47,550 nt of DNA from an uncultured delta proteobacterium (GTDB taxonomy: Bacteria; Myxococcota_A; Polyangia; Polyangiales; Polyangiaceae): NCBI GenBank assembly GCA_903870415.1, contig CAIQDA010000084.1:1-47550 (forward strand), written 5' to 3'. The position numbers were made by a program, and so were the translations under genes. This document shows positions 7,072 through 14,874 of the stretch, one piece after another (the stretch's first letter is position 1; every line of letters begins with the position of its first letter). Under the pieces are notes generated by a model, which was not told the origin of the DNA, ran no database searches, and worked only from the letters and a program-made list of their open reading frames with translations.

Positions 7072-7896
7072 ATGCGCGCACTCCCTCTCCTTGCTCCTCT
7101 CGCTCTCGCCGCGCTCGCGGCCTGTGGCGACAACCTCACCTATGTGAACGACGCACCAAGCGCCGCCACAGTGCTTGCCTGCGCGCCGAACCTCGACGGC
7201 GTCCTCACGGCCGACGAAGTCCCCGTGGTGCTCGACGCTCAAGCGCGTTTTCGCGTGGCCGCGGGCGCGGTTTCCGTCAACCTCGATGGCGTCGTGGGCT
7301 CCGACGGTCGCCGCCGTTTCTTCTTCGCAGGCTCGTACGCGGGCGAGAAGCTCGTGGGCATCTCCGGAAGCAAGCTTGCAAGTCGCTGGTATTCTGCAAG
7401 CTTTCCTGGAGCGGAGTTTGCGGCGCCCATCGACGTCGATGGCGCTCTTGATGGCGTGTATTCGCGCGGCACGGACGGCCTTCGGCTTCACGGCTTTGCG
7501 TCGCCGACCGAAGACCCGAGCGAAGGAAAAACCCTCATGGTTTACGACACGCCGGTGCTCGTGCTCCCGCTGCCACTTGAAGTGGGTTCGGCGTGGGTGA
7601 GTGCCGCGCGGGTCGTCGGCGCCACGCTGCATGGGCAGCCCTATGCGGGCTCCGATCGCTACGAGGGCGTCGTTGCGGGAGCTGGCGAATTGCGCCTCCC
7701 GGACCTCACCTTTGCGAGCGCCTTCGAGGTGCGAACGAAGGTGACCGCGAGCCCATCAAGCGGCATCGCGGTCGTCAAGCGGCAGGCTGGTTTCTACGCA
7801 GAATGCTTCGGCGAAGTGGCGCGAGCCACCGGCGTCGACAACGAAGAGAACGCGTCGTTCACGACGGCGGCAGAAGTGCGTCGCTTCACGCCTTGA
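7072..7896 (+). CDS. Secreted lipoprotein with EF-hand-like motif (paralogue 2)
   Basis: About 274 aa, starting 10 nt after the barrel (an in-frame ATG at 7066 is the alternative). Lipobox LAAC within MRALPLLAPLALAALAAC. It shares with paralogue 1 the block CAPNLDGVLTADEVP followed by a Val/Ala-rich strand with 'N-x-x-GV', and the C-terminal block FYAECFGEVARATGVDNEENASFTTAAEVRRFTP. It lacks paralogue 1's Cys-rich N-terminal segment. The two lipoproteins bracket the hydrolase and barrel genes, so they may act with them as surface subunits. Role unknown. Confidence 0.75.
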   Translation: MRALPLLAPLALAALAACGDNLTYVNDAPSAATVLACAPNLDGVLTADEVPVVLDAQARFRVAAGAVSVNLDGVVGSDGRRRFFFAGSYAGEKLVGISGSKLASRWYSASFPGAEFAAPIDVDGALDGVYSRGTDGLRLHGFASPTEDPSEGKTLMVYDTPVLVLPLPLEVGSAWVSAARVVGATLHGQPYAGSDRYEGVVAGAGELRLPDLTFASAFEVRTKVTASPSSGIAVVKRQAGFYAECFGEVARATGVDNEENASFTTAAEVRRFTP

Positions 7897-7930
7897 GGGC
7901 GCAAGGCGAGAATCGAGAGGAGCAGCGACG

Positions 7931-8263
7931 ATGGGCTGGGACGAGTTCAAGAAGGGTTTCGATGGCTGGGAAAGCTCCACGGCGAAGGTGCTTGAGCGCG
8001 CGCTGAAGAGCCCGTCGTTTGTCGGCCCGTCGGGTCGTGCGCTGTCGGCGTTGATGCGCGGTCGAGCGGCGAGCGAGAGGGCAAAAACCACGCTTTGGAG
8101 TGAGGTCGGCGTGGCGACGCGCCTCGATCAAGAGCGCACGCTGCACCTGCTCAATCGACTCGAATCGAAGATTCTCGATCTCGAAGAACGCATCGACCGG
8201 CTGAACGCCAAGCTCGATGCGCGAGATGCCCGTGATGCGCGCACAGGCGCGCCGTCCACCTGA
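7931..8263 (+). CDS. Short PhaE-like coiled-coil protein
   Basis: 110-aa soluble protein with a strong AGAGGAG ribosome site. The N-terminal half is Trp/Lys-rich helix (MGWDEFKKGFDGWESSTAKVLERALKSP). The C-terminal half is a heptad-like coiled coil (VATRLDQERTLHLLNRLESKILDLEERIDRLNAKLD). The pattern '(T/S)-x-x-D-x-x-x-L-x-x-L-x-x-L-E-x-x-I-x-x-L-E' matches the C-terminal end of PhaE, the second subunit of class III PHA synthases, but the usual N-terminal two-thirds is absent. It sits two genes before phaC. Alternatives are a phasin or a PhaM-like granule protein. Confidence 0.6.
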   Translation: MGWDEFKKGFDGWESSTAKVLERALKSPSFVGPSGRALSALMRGRAASERAKTTLWSEVGVATRLDQERTLHLLNRLESKILDLEERIDRLNAKLDARDARDARTGAPST

Positions 8264-8288
8264 CGTTCGTTTGGAAGAGGATACGACC

Positions 8289-10016
8289 ATGGTTCAAGAC
8301 GCCGATCTCACGTTCGCCCCGCGCGTTGTCTTCGACGCGCTCCCCGCTTGTGCTTCGCGCGCACGCTTCATGGTTCCCGAGGGAAAGGGCCGCTGGAGCG
8401 TTGTGACGTGGGCGGACTTTGCCGCGAGAATTCGCAGGGCTTCGTGCTTTCTGGCGGAGCGCGGGCTCAAGGCCGGCGACCGCGCATGCATCTTCGCGCC
8501 AAACTCCGTGGACTGGGGAGCTGCCGCGCTGGCGATTCAAGCGGCGGGCGGCGTGATGGTCCCGATCTATGCATCGAACACCGTCGAACAGATGGCGTAC
8601 GTGGTCGACCACTCGGACTCGGAGTTCGTCTTTGCGGGCAGTGCGCCCCTTCTCGAGCGCACCATCGAGGCCTGCGCGAGCACGCCAAAGGTGAAGCACA
8701 TCGTCTACCTCGGCCTCGAAACCGACATCGCAGCGGCAGTGAAAAAGGCCGCTTCTCGCATGCGCAGCATCGACGACGCGCTACGCCTCTTCGCCAAGGT
8801 GATTCCCTGGGAGCGCGCGCTCAGCGAGGGGCTCGTGGCCGACGAGTTGCGCCCGGAACGTTTCGAAGCGCGCATGGACGCGCTCTCGCTCGATGGCGCC
8901 TCGGTGATGCTCTACACGTCGGGGACAAGCGGTCCGCCGAAGGGTGTACCCCTCACGCATCGCAACGTGGGCACCAACGGCGTCGACTGGCTGGCCATCT
9001 ACGGTGAGGCTGTACCTGCGAACGCGGTCGATCTCCTGTGGCTTCCCATGAGCCACATCTTCGGTTTCGGCGAGCTCTGCCTCGGCAACACGCTGCGCTT
9101 CACGACGTACATGAGCGAGCCGAAGGTTCTCTACGATCACCTGAAAGAGGTGCGGCCCCAGGTGTTCATGAGTGTTCCCCAGGTGTGGGAGAAACTCGCG
9201 TCCTTCGCAGCGGGCATCGAGAATCTCGACGATCGCAAAGCCAAACTCGCGGAGATGACCGGCGGCGCGATTGCCTTTGGCCTCTCTGGAGGAGCGGGGC
9301 TGAAGCGTGAGGTCAAAGAGTTCTTCGCGACCACGGGCCTCGCCATCATGGAGGGTTACGGTCTGACCGAGTGCAGCCCGACGCTGACCCTGAACCGGCC
9401 GAAGGATTACCGATTCGATACGGTCGGAAAGGTTCTTCCGTCGGTGGAGCTGAGTCTCGCGGAGGACGGAGAAATCCTCGCGCGCGGCCCATCGGTGTTT
9501 GGCGGCTACCACAAGGACGAGGCGGCGACGCGCGAGGCATTCTCGGACGACGGCTGGTTCAAGACCGGCGACATCGGGCGCTTCACGGACGACGGGTTCC
9601 TCCAAATCGTCGATCGCAAGAAAGACATCCTCGTGACCGCGGGCGGCAAGAACGTTGCGCCGGCGAACGTCGAGCAGCTCTTCGCGTCGGACGCGCTCAT
9701 CGCGCAGGCTGTCGTGTACGGCGAGGCCAAGAAGTACCTCGTTGCGGGCTTCTGGCTCAACCCGCCCACGCCCGACGACCCTGAACAATTGCTGGGTCTC
9801 GAGGGACAAGCGCGCGTCGAAGCTGCGCGGCAGTTTGTCCAGGCGAAGGTGAACGCCGCGAACGAGCGCGTGGCGCATCACGAGACCATCAAGGCGTTTC
9901 GCGTCTTCGACAAGCCACTGACGATCGAGGGCGGCTTCCTCACGCCGACCATGAAGATTCGGCGCAAGGCCATCGTCAGTGCGTTCCGCGAAGACTTCGA
10001 GGGACTCTACACGTGA
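8289..10016 (+). CDS. Long-chain acyl-CoA synthetase (AMP-forming)
   Basis: 575 aa from the ATG at 8289, preceded by GGAAGAGG; the track's start is inside the previous gene. All ANL-superfamily signatures are present: P-loop YTSGTSGPPKGVPLTH (about 209-225), GYGLTEC, GWFKTGDIGRF, DRKKDILVTAGGKNVAP and the catalytic Lys in TPTMKIRRKAI near the C-terminus. Length and motifs fit long-chain fatty-acid:CoA ligases (FadD/bubblegum type), which make acyl-CoA from fatty acid, ATP and CoA in the cytoplasm. Its stop overlaps the phaC start (GTGA), so the two are translationally coupled. It would supply acyl-CoA for PHA precursors. Confidence 0.9.
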   Translation: MVQDADLTFAPRVVFDALPACASRARFMVPEGKGRWSVVTWADFAARIRRASCFLAERGLKAGDRACIFAPNSVDWGAAALAIQAAGGVMVPIYASNTVEQMAYVVDHSDSEFVFAGSAPLLERTIEACASTPKVKHIVYLGLETDIAAAVKKAASRMRSIDDALRLFAKVIPWERALSEGLVADELRPERFEARMDALSLDGASVMLYTSGTSGPPKGVPLTHRNVGTNGVDWLAIYGEAVPANAVDLLWLPMSHIFGFGELCLGNTLRFTTYMSEPKVLYDHLKEVRPQVFMSVPQVWEKLASFAAGIENLDDRKAKLAEMTGGAIAFGLSGGAGLKREVKEFFATTGLAIMEGYGLTECSPTLTLNRPKDYRFDTVGKVLPSVELSLAEDGEILARGPSVFGGYHKDEAATREAFSDDGWFKTGDIGRFTDDGFLQIVDRKKDILVTAGGKNVAPANVEQLFASDALIAQAVVYGEAKKYLVAGFWLNPPTPDDPEQLLGLEGQARVEAARQFVQAKVNAANERVAHHETIKAFRVFDKPLTIEGGFLTPTMKIRRKAIVSAFREDFEGLYT

Positions 10017-11134
10017 GCAAGATCGAAGCTCTTTCGCGCCTCGCGCGTCGCGGTCGACCTGCCGTTGGTGTCACCCCAGCGGACGTGGTGCACCGGGAAA
10101 ACAAGCTGTCGCTTCTTCGGTACAAAGCGCGGCCCGAAGGCTTGGCATTTCGCACGCCGACTGTCCTCGTGCCGTCGCTCATCAACCGGCACTACGTGCT
10201 CGACTTGATGCCCGGTAAGAGCCTTGTCGAGTGGCTCGTCGCGCGCGGCCACGATGTATACTGCATCGATTGGGGCTCGCCGGGCCCGGAGGATCGCTGG
10301 ATCGATCTCGACACCATTTTCGACCGGTACGTGCACCACGCGGTGCGCGCGGCGAAGGCGGTGTCCGGGTCGGAGCAAGTGCACACGCTCGGGTACTGCA
10401 TGGGCGGCCTCATGACGCTCGTGCACGCGTCGCTGCACCCGGACGATGTGGCCACGACGACGACCCTCGCCACGCCGGTTCGCTTCAGCGGTGACGACGG
10501 TTCGCTGCTTTCGGCCTGGACGAGTTCGCCGACGTTTGACGTGCACGCGCTCGTGGAGGCGACCGGTGTCGTGCCCTGGCAGCTCCTTCAATCGGCGTTC
10601 CAAATGCTGCGCCCGACGATGAACCTGTCGAAGGCCGTTCACTTCATCGATCGCATCGAAGACGACCCGTACGTCGACGGGTTTCTTGCGATGGAGACCT
10701 GGGGCAACGACAACGTGGGGCTGCCCGGGGCCTTTTACGAACAGTACCTCCGCGACTTCTATCGCGGCGACAAGCTTGCGCGCGGCGAGCTCGTCGTGAG
10801 CGGCCGGCGCGTCGACCTCACGGCGTTGCGAATGCCGCTTCATTGCGTGAGCTTTGCACACGATTCCATCGTCCCTGCGGAGAGCGCGCAAGAGCTCATG
10901 GCGATCGCGGGTTCCATCGACAAAGTCGCGACGAAACTCGGGGGCGGACACGTTGGCGCTGTCGTGGCGAAGTCCGCGTCCGAGCGCCTGTGGCCGAAGC
11001 TTGCGTCGTTTTGGGAAGCTCGTGACACGCCCGCCGAGCGCGACGTCGACGACAACGCCGCAGGCCGTGAGCCCGTTGCGTCGCTCGCGCCCGAAAGCCG
11101 TGCGACAAAGGCGCGGACGAGGGCGCGCCGCTGA
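10013..11134 (+). CDS. phaC: PHA synthase, class III-like catalytic subunit
   Basis: 373-aa polymerase of (R)-3-hydroxyacyl-CoA. The lipase-box-like GYCMGG holds the catalytic Cys (about 129). Asp in FAHDSIVP (about 284) and His in GGGHVGAV (about 313) complete the triad. PhaC signatures include VPSLINRHYVLDL, DVYCIDWGSP and ETWGNDN. The length is close to class III PhaC (about 355) and well below class I/II (about 560), so a partner subunit is expected; the short PhaE-like gene upstream is the candidate. GTG start overlaps the ligase stop. The tail (350-373) is Arg/Ala-rich and extra to the fold. Confidence 0.93.
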   Translation: MSKIEALSRLARRGRPAVGVTPADVVHRENKLSLLRYKARPEGLAFRTPTVLVPSLINRHYVLDLMPGKSLVEWLVARGHDVYCIDWGSPGPEDRWIDLDTIFDRYVHHAVRAAKAVSGSEQVHTLGYCMGGLMTLVHASLHPDDVATTTTLATPVRFSGDDGSLLSAWTSSPTFDVHALVEATGVVPWQLLQSAFQMLRPTMNLSKAVHFIDRIEDDPYVDGFLAMETWGNDNVGLPGAFYEQYLRDFYRGDKLARGELVVSGRRVDLTALRMPLHCVSFAHDSIVPAESAQELMAIAGSIDKVATKLGGGHVGAVVAKSASERLWPKLASFWEARDTPAERDVDDNAAGREPVASLAPESRATKARTRARR

Positions 11135-11148
11135 CCGCGTAACGATGC

Positions 11149-11790
11149 TTAGTTGGAGGCGGCCACAGAGGCTGCGTCGGACGCGTGCGGTGCCCCGACG
11201 AGGTCCACCACGTCGCAGTGAAGCGCTTGCGCAAGCGTTTCGAGCGTGATGGTCGTGGGAGCGTGGCGACCGCTTTCAACGCTCTGAACGGCCGACAGGG
11301 AAACGCCCGCCCGGTCGGCGAGTTCCCGCTGCGTGAGCCGGGCCATCTGACGCAATCGCGACACGGCGGCGCCCACGAAATGATGGAGCGGGACCGGCGT
11401 TGGATCCGAGGCCCGACCGTCGTGCGCCGTCCGAACCAACGCCTGGGTCGCCTGCGTCTTTTTGACCGGCAAACCGTCCGTCGCAGGTCGTTCGAGGCCC
11501 GCGAGCGCGAGCGCACGTTCCACGCTCGCGAGCAGTTCCGAGGGAAGACGCGAGAGCCCGGTCCCGAGGGCAGAAAGCGTGTCGAAGGTCACATTCGCCT
11601 CGCCGCGCTCGATGCGCCTGACCTGGCGTGCGTCGACGTCCATGCGGCCTGCCAATTGCTCGACGCCAAGGCCGAGCTCGACGCGACGCGCCCGCGCGAC
11701 GACGCCAAGAGCGACGAGCGCATCGGTCGTGACGAACGCGCGAGAGGCTGGGGGTTCTGGGGGTCGTCTTGGGGGCGCCACGCCGTGCAA
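11149..11790 (-). CDS. Tandem XRE-type DNA-binding regulator
   Basis: 213-aa protein with two Cro/CI helix-turn-helix domains. The first is at about residues 28-82 (ARRVELGLGVEQLAGRMDVDARQVRRIERGEANVTFDTLSALG). The second is at about 140-197 (LRQMARLTQRELADRAGVSLSAVQSVESGRHAPTTITLETLAQAL). A 50-residue linker joins them. The second is closer to the canonical XRE pattern. The track's start is TTG; a GTG three codons later (11781) is as likely. It may bind as a single chain to paired half-sites. It is convergent with phaC and divergent from speA, whose long upstream region is a possible target. Confidence 0.8.
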   Translation of the reverse strand: MHGVAPPRRPPEPPASRAFVTTDALVALGVVARARRVELGLGVEQLAGRMDVDARQVRRIERGEANVTFDTLSALGTGLSRLPSELLASVERALALAGLERPATDGLPVKKTQATQALVRTAHDGRASDPTPVPLHHFVGAAVSRLRQMARLTQRELADRAGVSLSAVQSVESGRHAPTTITLETLAQALHCDVVDLVGAPHASDAASVAASN

Positions 11791-12217
11791 CTTCGCCGTA
11801 GGTTGAACTCAACAGAAGACCGACGAAGTCCGTGTGACCCTTGAACAAGTCAGTAGCTTCGAGCGGGCGAAAGCGCACCACGAACGCGGGACTCATGCCA
11901 CCACGCGGGAACCACACGAGATGCGCGCCCCATATGAGATCACTTCGTCCCGGTTCGAAACGTGCGCGCGTACAGCGTACGTGCGTAGACATACCACAAC
12001 CGCAAACGGGTATACGAAGTGGTCGAGGCGCGTGCTCAGCCGTCCGTTCGTGACGCTTGTGTGCCAACGGGTCGTTCAGGGAGCCCGGCGGCACGGTCTC
12101 CGTACCGTGAGCGATGGAACCGCTTGCAGATGCCCGTGCAAGGTGAGAAATCGCGGTCCCGCCTGAGCGCTCGCTCGGGCGCGCATCTCTCACCCTGCAG
12201 CACGAGGCCTGAACGCC
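11791..12217. other. Structured 427-bp region upstream of speA
   Basis: No convincing coding region. Three inverted repeats stand out. The first is an 11-bp stem (with two G-U pairs) around AGC at 11963-11987. The second is CACGGT-N6-ACCGTG at 12092-12109. The third is an enclosing pair GGTGAGA (12142-12148) / TCTCACC (12188-12194), which wraps a hairpin CCTGAGCG-CT-CGCTCGGG (12162-12179) ending 24 nt before the speA ATG. This could be a leader RNA element, a small RNA, or operators for the adjacent XRE protein. Confidence 0.5.
12142..12194 (+). promoter_or_regulatory. Putative structured leader of speA
   Basis: Nested stem: outer GGTGAGA/TCTCACC, inner CCTGAGCG/CGCTCGGG with a 2-nt loop. 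An alternative small hairpin GCGG-TC-CCGC at 12153-12162 competes for the inner stem's first bases. Its position directly before the ribosome site suggests attenuation or translational control; the ligand, if any, is unknown. Confidence 0.4.
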
Positions 12218-14125
12218 ATGGCGAACGACGCACCCTGGAGCGTGTCCAAGAGCGCGGAACTTTATCAAATCCGCGGTTGGGGCGAGCCGTATTACCTCGC
12301 GGGCGAGGGCGGCCAAGTCGAGGTGCGGCCGAATCCGACCGTCGAGAATACGATCAATCTTTTCGAGCTCGTGAAGGACCTGCGTGCGCGCGGTCTCGAG
12401 TTGCCGCTGCTCATTCGCTTCTCGGACATTCTCGCCGACCGCATCAAGCGCATCAACGAGTGCTTCGCGAAGGCGATTGCAGAATACAACTACCCGAACG
12501 TGTACCGCGGCGTTTACCCCGTGAAGGTGAACCAGCAGCGCCACCTCGTCGAAGAGGTTGTGGAGTACGGGAAGCCTTGGCAATTCGGCCTTGAGGCCGG
12601 GTCAAAGCCTGAGCTCCTCATCGCGCTTTCGGCCATGCAGGACACGGGCGGCCTCATCCTGTGCAACGGCTACAAAGACTACAAGTACATCGAGACGGCC
12701 GTGCTCGCGCAGCGCTTTGGAAAGACGGTCATCGTGACCCTCGAGCGCATCGAAGAGCTCGACATCATTTTGAAGGTGTCCGATGCCACGGGCCTTCGTC
12801 CTCTCATTGGCGTGCGTGCGAAGCTCACGGCCAAGGGCGTCGGACGTTGGGCGGACTCTGCGGGCGAACGCGCGAAGTTCGGGCTCACAAGCTCGGAGAT
12901 CATCACGGTCGTCGACCGCCTCGCCGAGCGCAACATGCTCGACTGCCTCCAGCTGTTGCACTTTCACATTGGGTCGCAGATCTCGAGCATCATCCCGATC
13001 AAGAACGCCATGCAAGAGGCGTCGAAGATCTTCGTGGAGCTCGCCAAGATGGGCGCGGCGATGAAGTACCTCGACGTCGGCGGCGGCCTCGCGGTCGACT
13101 ACGACGGATCGAAAACCGACTTCCACGCGTCAAAGAACTACAACGTCGACGAGTACGCGCACGACATCGTCTACGCGGTGAAGGAAGCCTGCGAGAAGGC
13201 GTCAATCACTTGCCCAACCATCGTGTCCGAGTCCGGGCGCGCGATCGCCGCGCACCAGTCCGTGCTCCTCTTTGAGGTGGTCGGCACGAGCGACGTTCTC
13301 TCGCTTCAAGTGGGCGAGCTTCAGCCCAACGCGCACGCGCTCATCAAGGGCCTCCACGAGACCTACCAAGGCATCGTCGGCAAGAACGTCCAAGAGTCGT
13401 GGCACGACGCCTGCCAAGCGAAGGACGAGGCCGTGTCGCTCTTCAAGTTCGGGTACCTGTCGCTTCGTGAGCGTGCGGAGGCCGAGCGCATCTTCTGGTG
13501 CTGCGCACGCCGCATTGCCCAAAACATGCGCCGACTGCGCTTCGTTCCCGAGGAGTTGCAGAACCTCGAGAAGGAGCTCGCGAGCATCTACTACTGCAAC
13601 TTCAGCATCTTCCAGTCGGCGCCGGACTGCTGGGCCATCGATCAGCTCTTTCCGATCATGCCCATCCACCGCCTCGACGAAGAGCCGACGGTGCGCGCCA
13701 CGCTCGCCGATCTCACGTGCGACTCCGACGGTGCCATCGACGACTTCATCGACCGCGAAGACATCAAGCACGTCCTCGAAGTTCACGATGTGAAGGACAC
13801 GGAGCCCTACATCCTCGGCATGTTCCTGAACGGCGCTTATCAGGAAATTCTCGGCGACTTGCACAACCTCTTCGGCGACACGAACACCGTTCACGTGCGG
13901 CTCACCGAGAGCGGCTACCACGTGAGCCACGTCGTCAAGGGCGACAGCGTTTCCGAGGTCCTCCATTACGTGCAGTATGCACCTGAGGTCATGATCGAGA
14001 AGGTGCGCATGCAGGCGGAGCGCGCGCTCCAGGCCGGTGAGATCACCATTCCGCAGATGCGTCTCCTCATGCGCAACTACGAAGAGGGGCTCGCGAACTA
14101 CACGTACCTCACCATCGACGAGTGA
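12218..14125 (+). CDS. speA: Biosynthetic arginine decarboxylase
   Basis: 635-aa PLP-dependent decarboxylase of the SpeA family, converting arginine to agmatine for polyamine synthesis. The start is supported by ACGAGG 9-14 nt upstream and by the typical WSVSKSAELYQIRGWGEPYY opening. PLP-binding Lys lies in YPVKVNQQRH, HFHIGSQ and the Gly-rich DVGGGLAVDYDGS follow, and the C-terminal domain contains DSDG and the conserved ending MRNYEEGLANYTYL. Full length for the family (about 630-660). No agmatinase or agmatine deiminase gene is nearby. It has a long structured upstream region. Confidence 0.97.
   Translation: MANDAPWSVSKSAELYQIRGWGEPYYLAGEGGQVEVRPNPTVENTINLFELVKDLRARGLELPLLIRFSDILADRIKRINECFAKAIAEYNYPNVYRGVYPVKVNQQRHLVEEVVEYGKPWQFGLEAGSKPELLIALSAMQDTGGLILCNGYKDYKYIETAVLAQRFGKTVIVTLERIEELDIILKVSDATGLRPLIGVRAKLTAKGVGRWADSAGERAKFGLTSSEIITVVDRLAERNMLDCLQLLHFHIGSQISSIIPIKNAMQEASKIFVELAKMGAAMKYLDVGGGLAVDYDGSKTDFHASKNYNVDEYAHDIVYAVKEACEKASITCPTIVSESGRAIAAHQSVLLFEVVGTSDVLSLQVGELQPNAHALIKGLHETYQGIVGKNVQESWHDACQAKDEAVSLFKFGYLSLRERAEAERIFWCCARRIAQNMRRLRFVPEELQNLEKELASIYYCNFSIFQSAPDCWAIDQLFPIMPIHRLDEEPTVRATLADLTCDSDGAIDDFIDREDIKHVLEVHDVKDTEPYILGMFLNGAYQEILGDLHNLFGDTNTVHVRLTESGYHVSHVVKGDSVSEVLHYVQYAPEVMIEKVRMQAERALQAGEITIPQMRLLMRNYEEGLANYTYLTIDE
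12478..12488. repeat. Iterated palindrome TGCAGAATACA
   Basis: Exact TGYAGAATRCA copy inside speA, at codons I-A-E-Y-N. Confidence 0.7.
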
Positions 14126-14187
14126 CCGTGTCGGCACAGCGAACGAGCGGGTTTCGAACGCTCGTCGCTCGTGCTCTCCATGCGGCC

Positions 14188-14856
14188 ATGAAGTTCTTTC
14201 TCGCCGGCGCGACCGGGGCTGTGGGCACCATCGTTCTTCCGTTTGCGGAGAGCGATGGTCACGTTGTCGTTCCCCACCTTCGCCCCCAGAGCGCCGGCAA
14301 GACTCCGCTTCGGAGTCATCCGAACGCGTGCATCGCCGACCTCGCCGCTGTGGACGTCATTGCGGACGCCATGCGCGGTTGCGACGCGGCTCTTTGCCTC
14401 GTGGGCACGATGCGCACACGCTTCGCCGACGGGGACAGCTACGCCACGAGCGACGTGGGCGCGGTGCGTGAGGTCGTGGCTGCAGCCAAGGCCGCCGGCG
14501 TCGCGCGCGTCGTTCTTTTGTCGAGCCTCGGTGCCGGAGGCATGGGCGCGTACCTGCAAGCGAAGGGCGAGGCGGAGCGCGTCGTAAAAGAGAGCGGCCT
14601 CGCGTGGGTCATCGCTCGTCCCGGGGCGTTCGCATCGCCGGTCAAGGCCCCGGAGGGCTTGCATGGTGCACGGAACTTCCCAAGCGCCGGAGTCGCGTTC
14701 TTTCGAGGTCTTGCAGCGGCGGGACTGCGTGGCTTCGCGCATCGTTACGGGCCGATGCCCCTCGACGTGCTCGCGCGTGCCCTCGTGCGCGCCGCTCAAG
14801 GCGGACACGATGGCTGTATTCTGCATGGCGACGAGCTGCGCGTCATCGGCGCGTGA
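14188..14856 (+). CDS. NAD(P)-binding atypical SDR (NmrA-like)
   Basis: 222 aa from the ATG at 14188. The track's GTG at 14122 overlaps the speA stop and adds 22 residues before the Rossmann fold. The dinucleotide motif GATGAVG starts at residue 7. VARVVLLSSLGAGG, the 'YLQAKGEAERVVKESGLAWVIARPGAF' helix-strand and a C-terminal DV-x-A-x-AL helix follow. This is the extended/atypical SDR pattern of NAD(P)H-binding (NmrA/YbjT-like) proteins. The substrate is not evident. It lies 62 nt after speA and may be co-transcribed with it. Confidence 0.8.
   Translation: MKFFLAGATGAVGTIVLPFAESDGHVVVPHLRPQSAGKTPLRSHPNACIADLAAVDVIADAMRGCDAALCLVGTMRTRFADGDSYATSDVGAVREVVAAAKAAGVARVVLLSSLGAGGMGAYLQAKGEAERVVKESGLAWVIARPGAFASPVKAPEGLHGARNFPSAGVAFFRGLAAAGLRGFAHRYGPMPLDVLARALVRAAQGGHDGCILHGDELRVIGA
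14815..14825. repeat. Iterated palindrome TGTATTCTGCA
   Basis: Exact copy (reverse orientation) near the 3' end of the NmrA-like gene, in codon phase 0 (C-I-L-H), unlike most other copies. Confidence 0.7.
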
Positions 14857-14874
14857 TGGGCGTGTGAGTCGGCG

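Noticed and set aside
11276-12583. 435-aa minus-strand ORF across the XRE gene and the speA start
   Set aside because: Includes the out-of-frame XRE reading and the antisense of speA; no domain.
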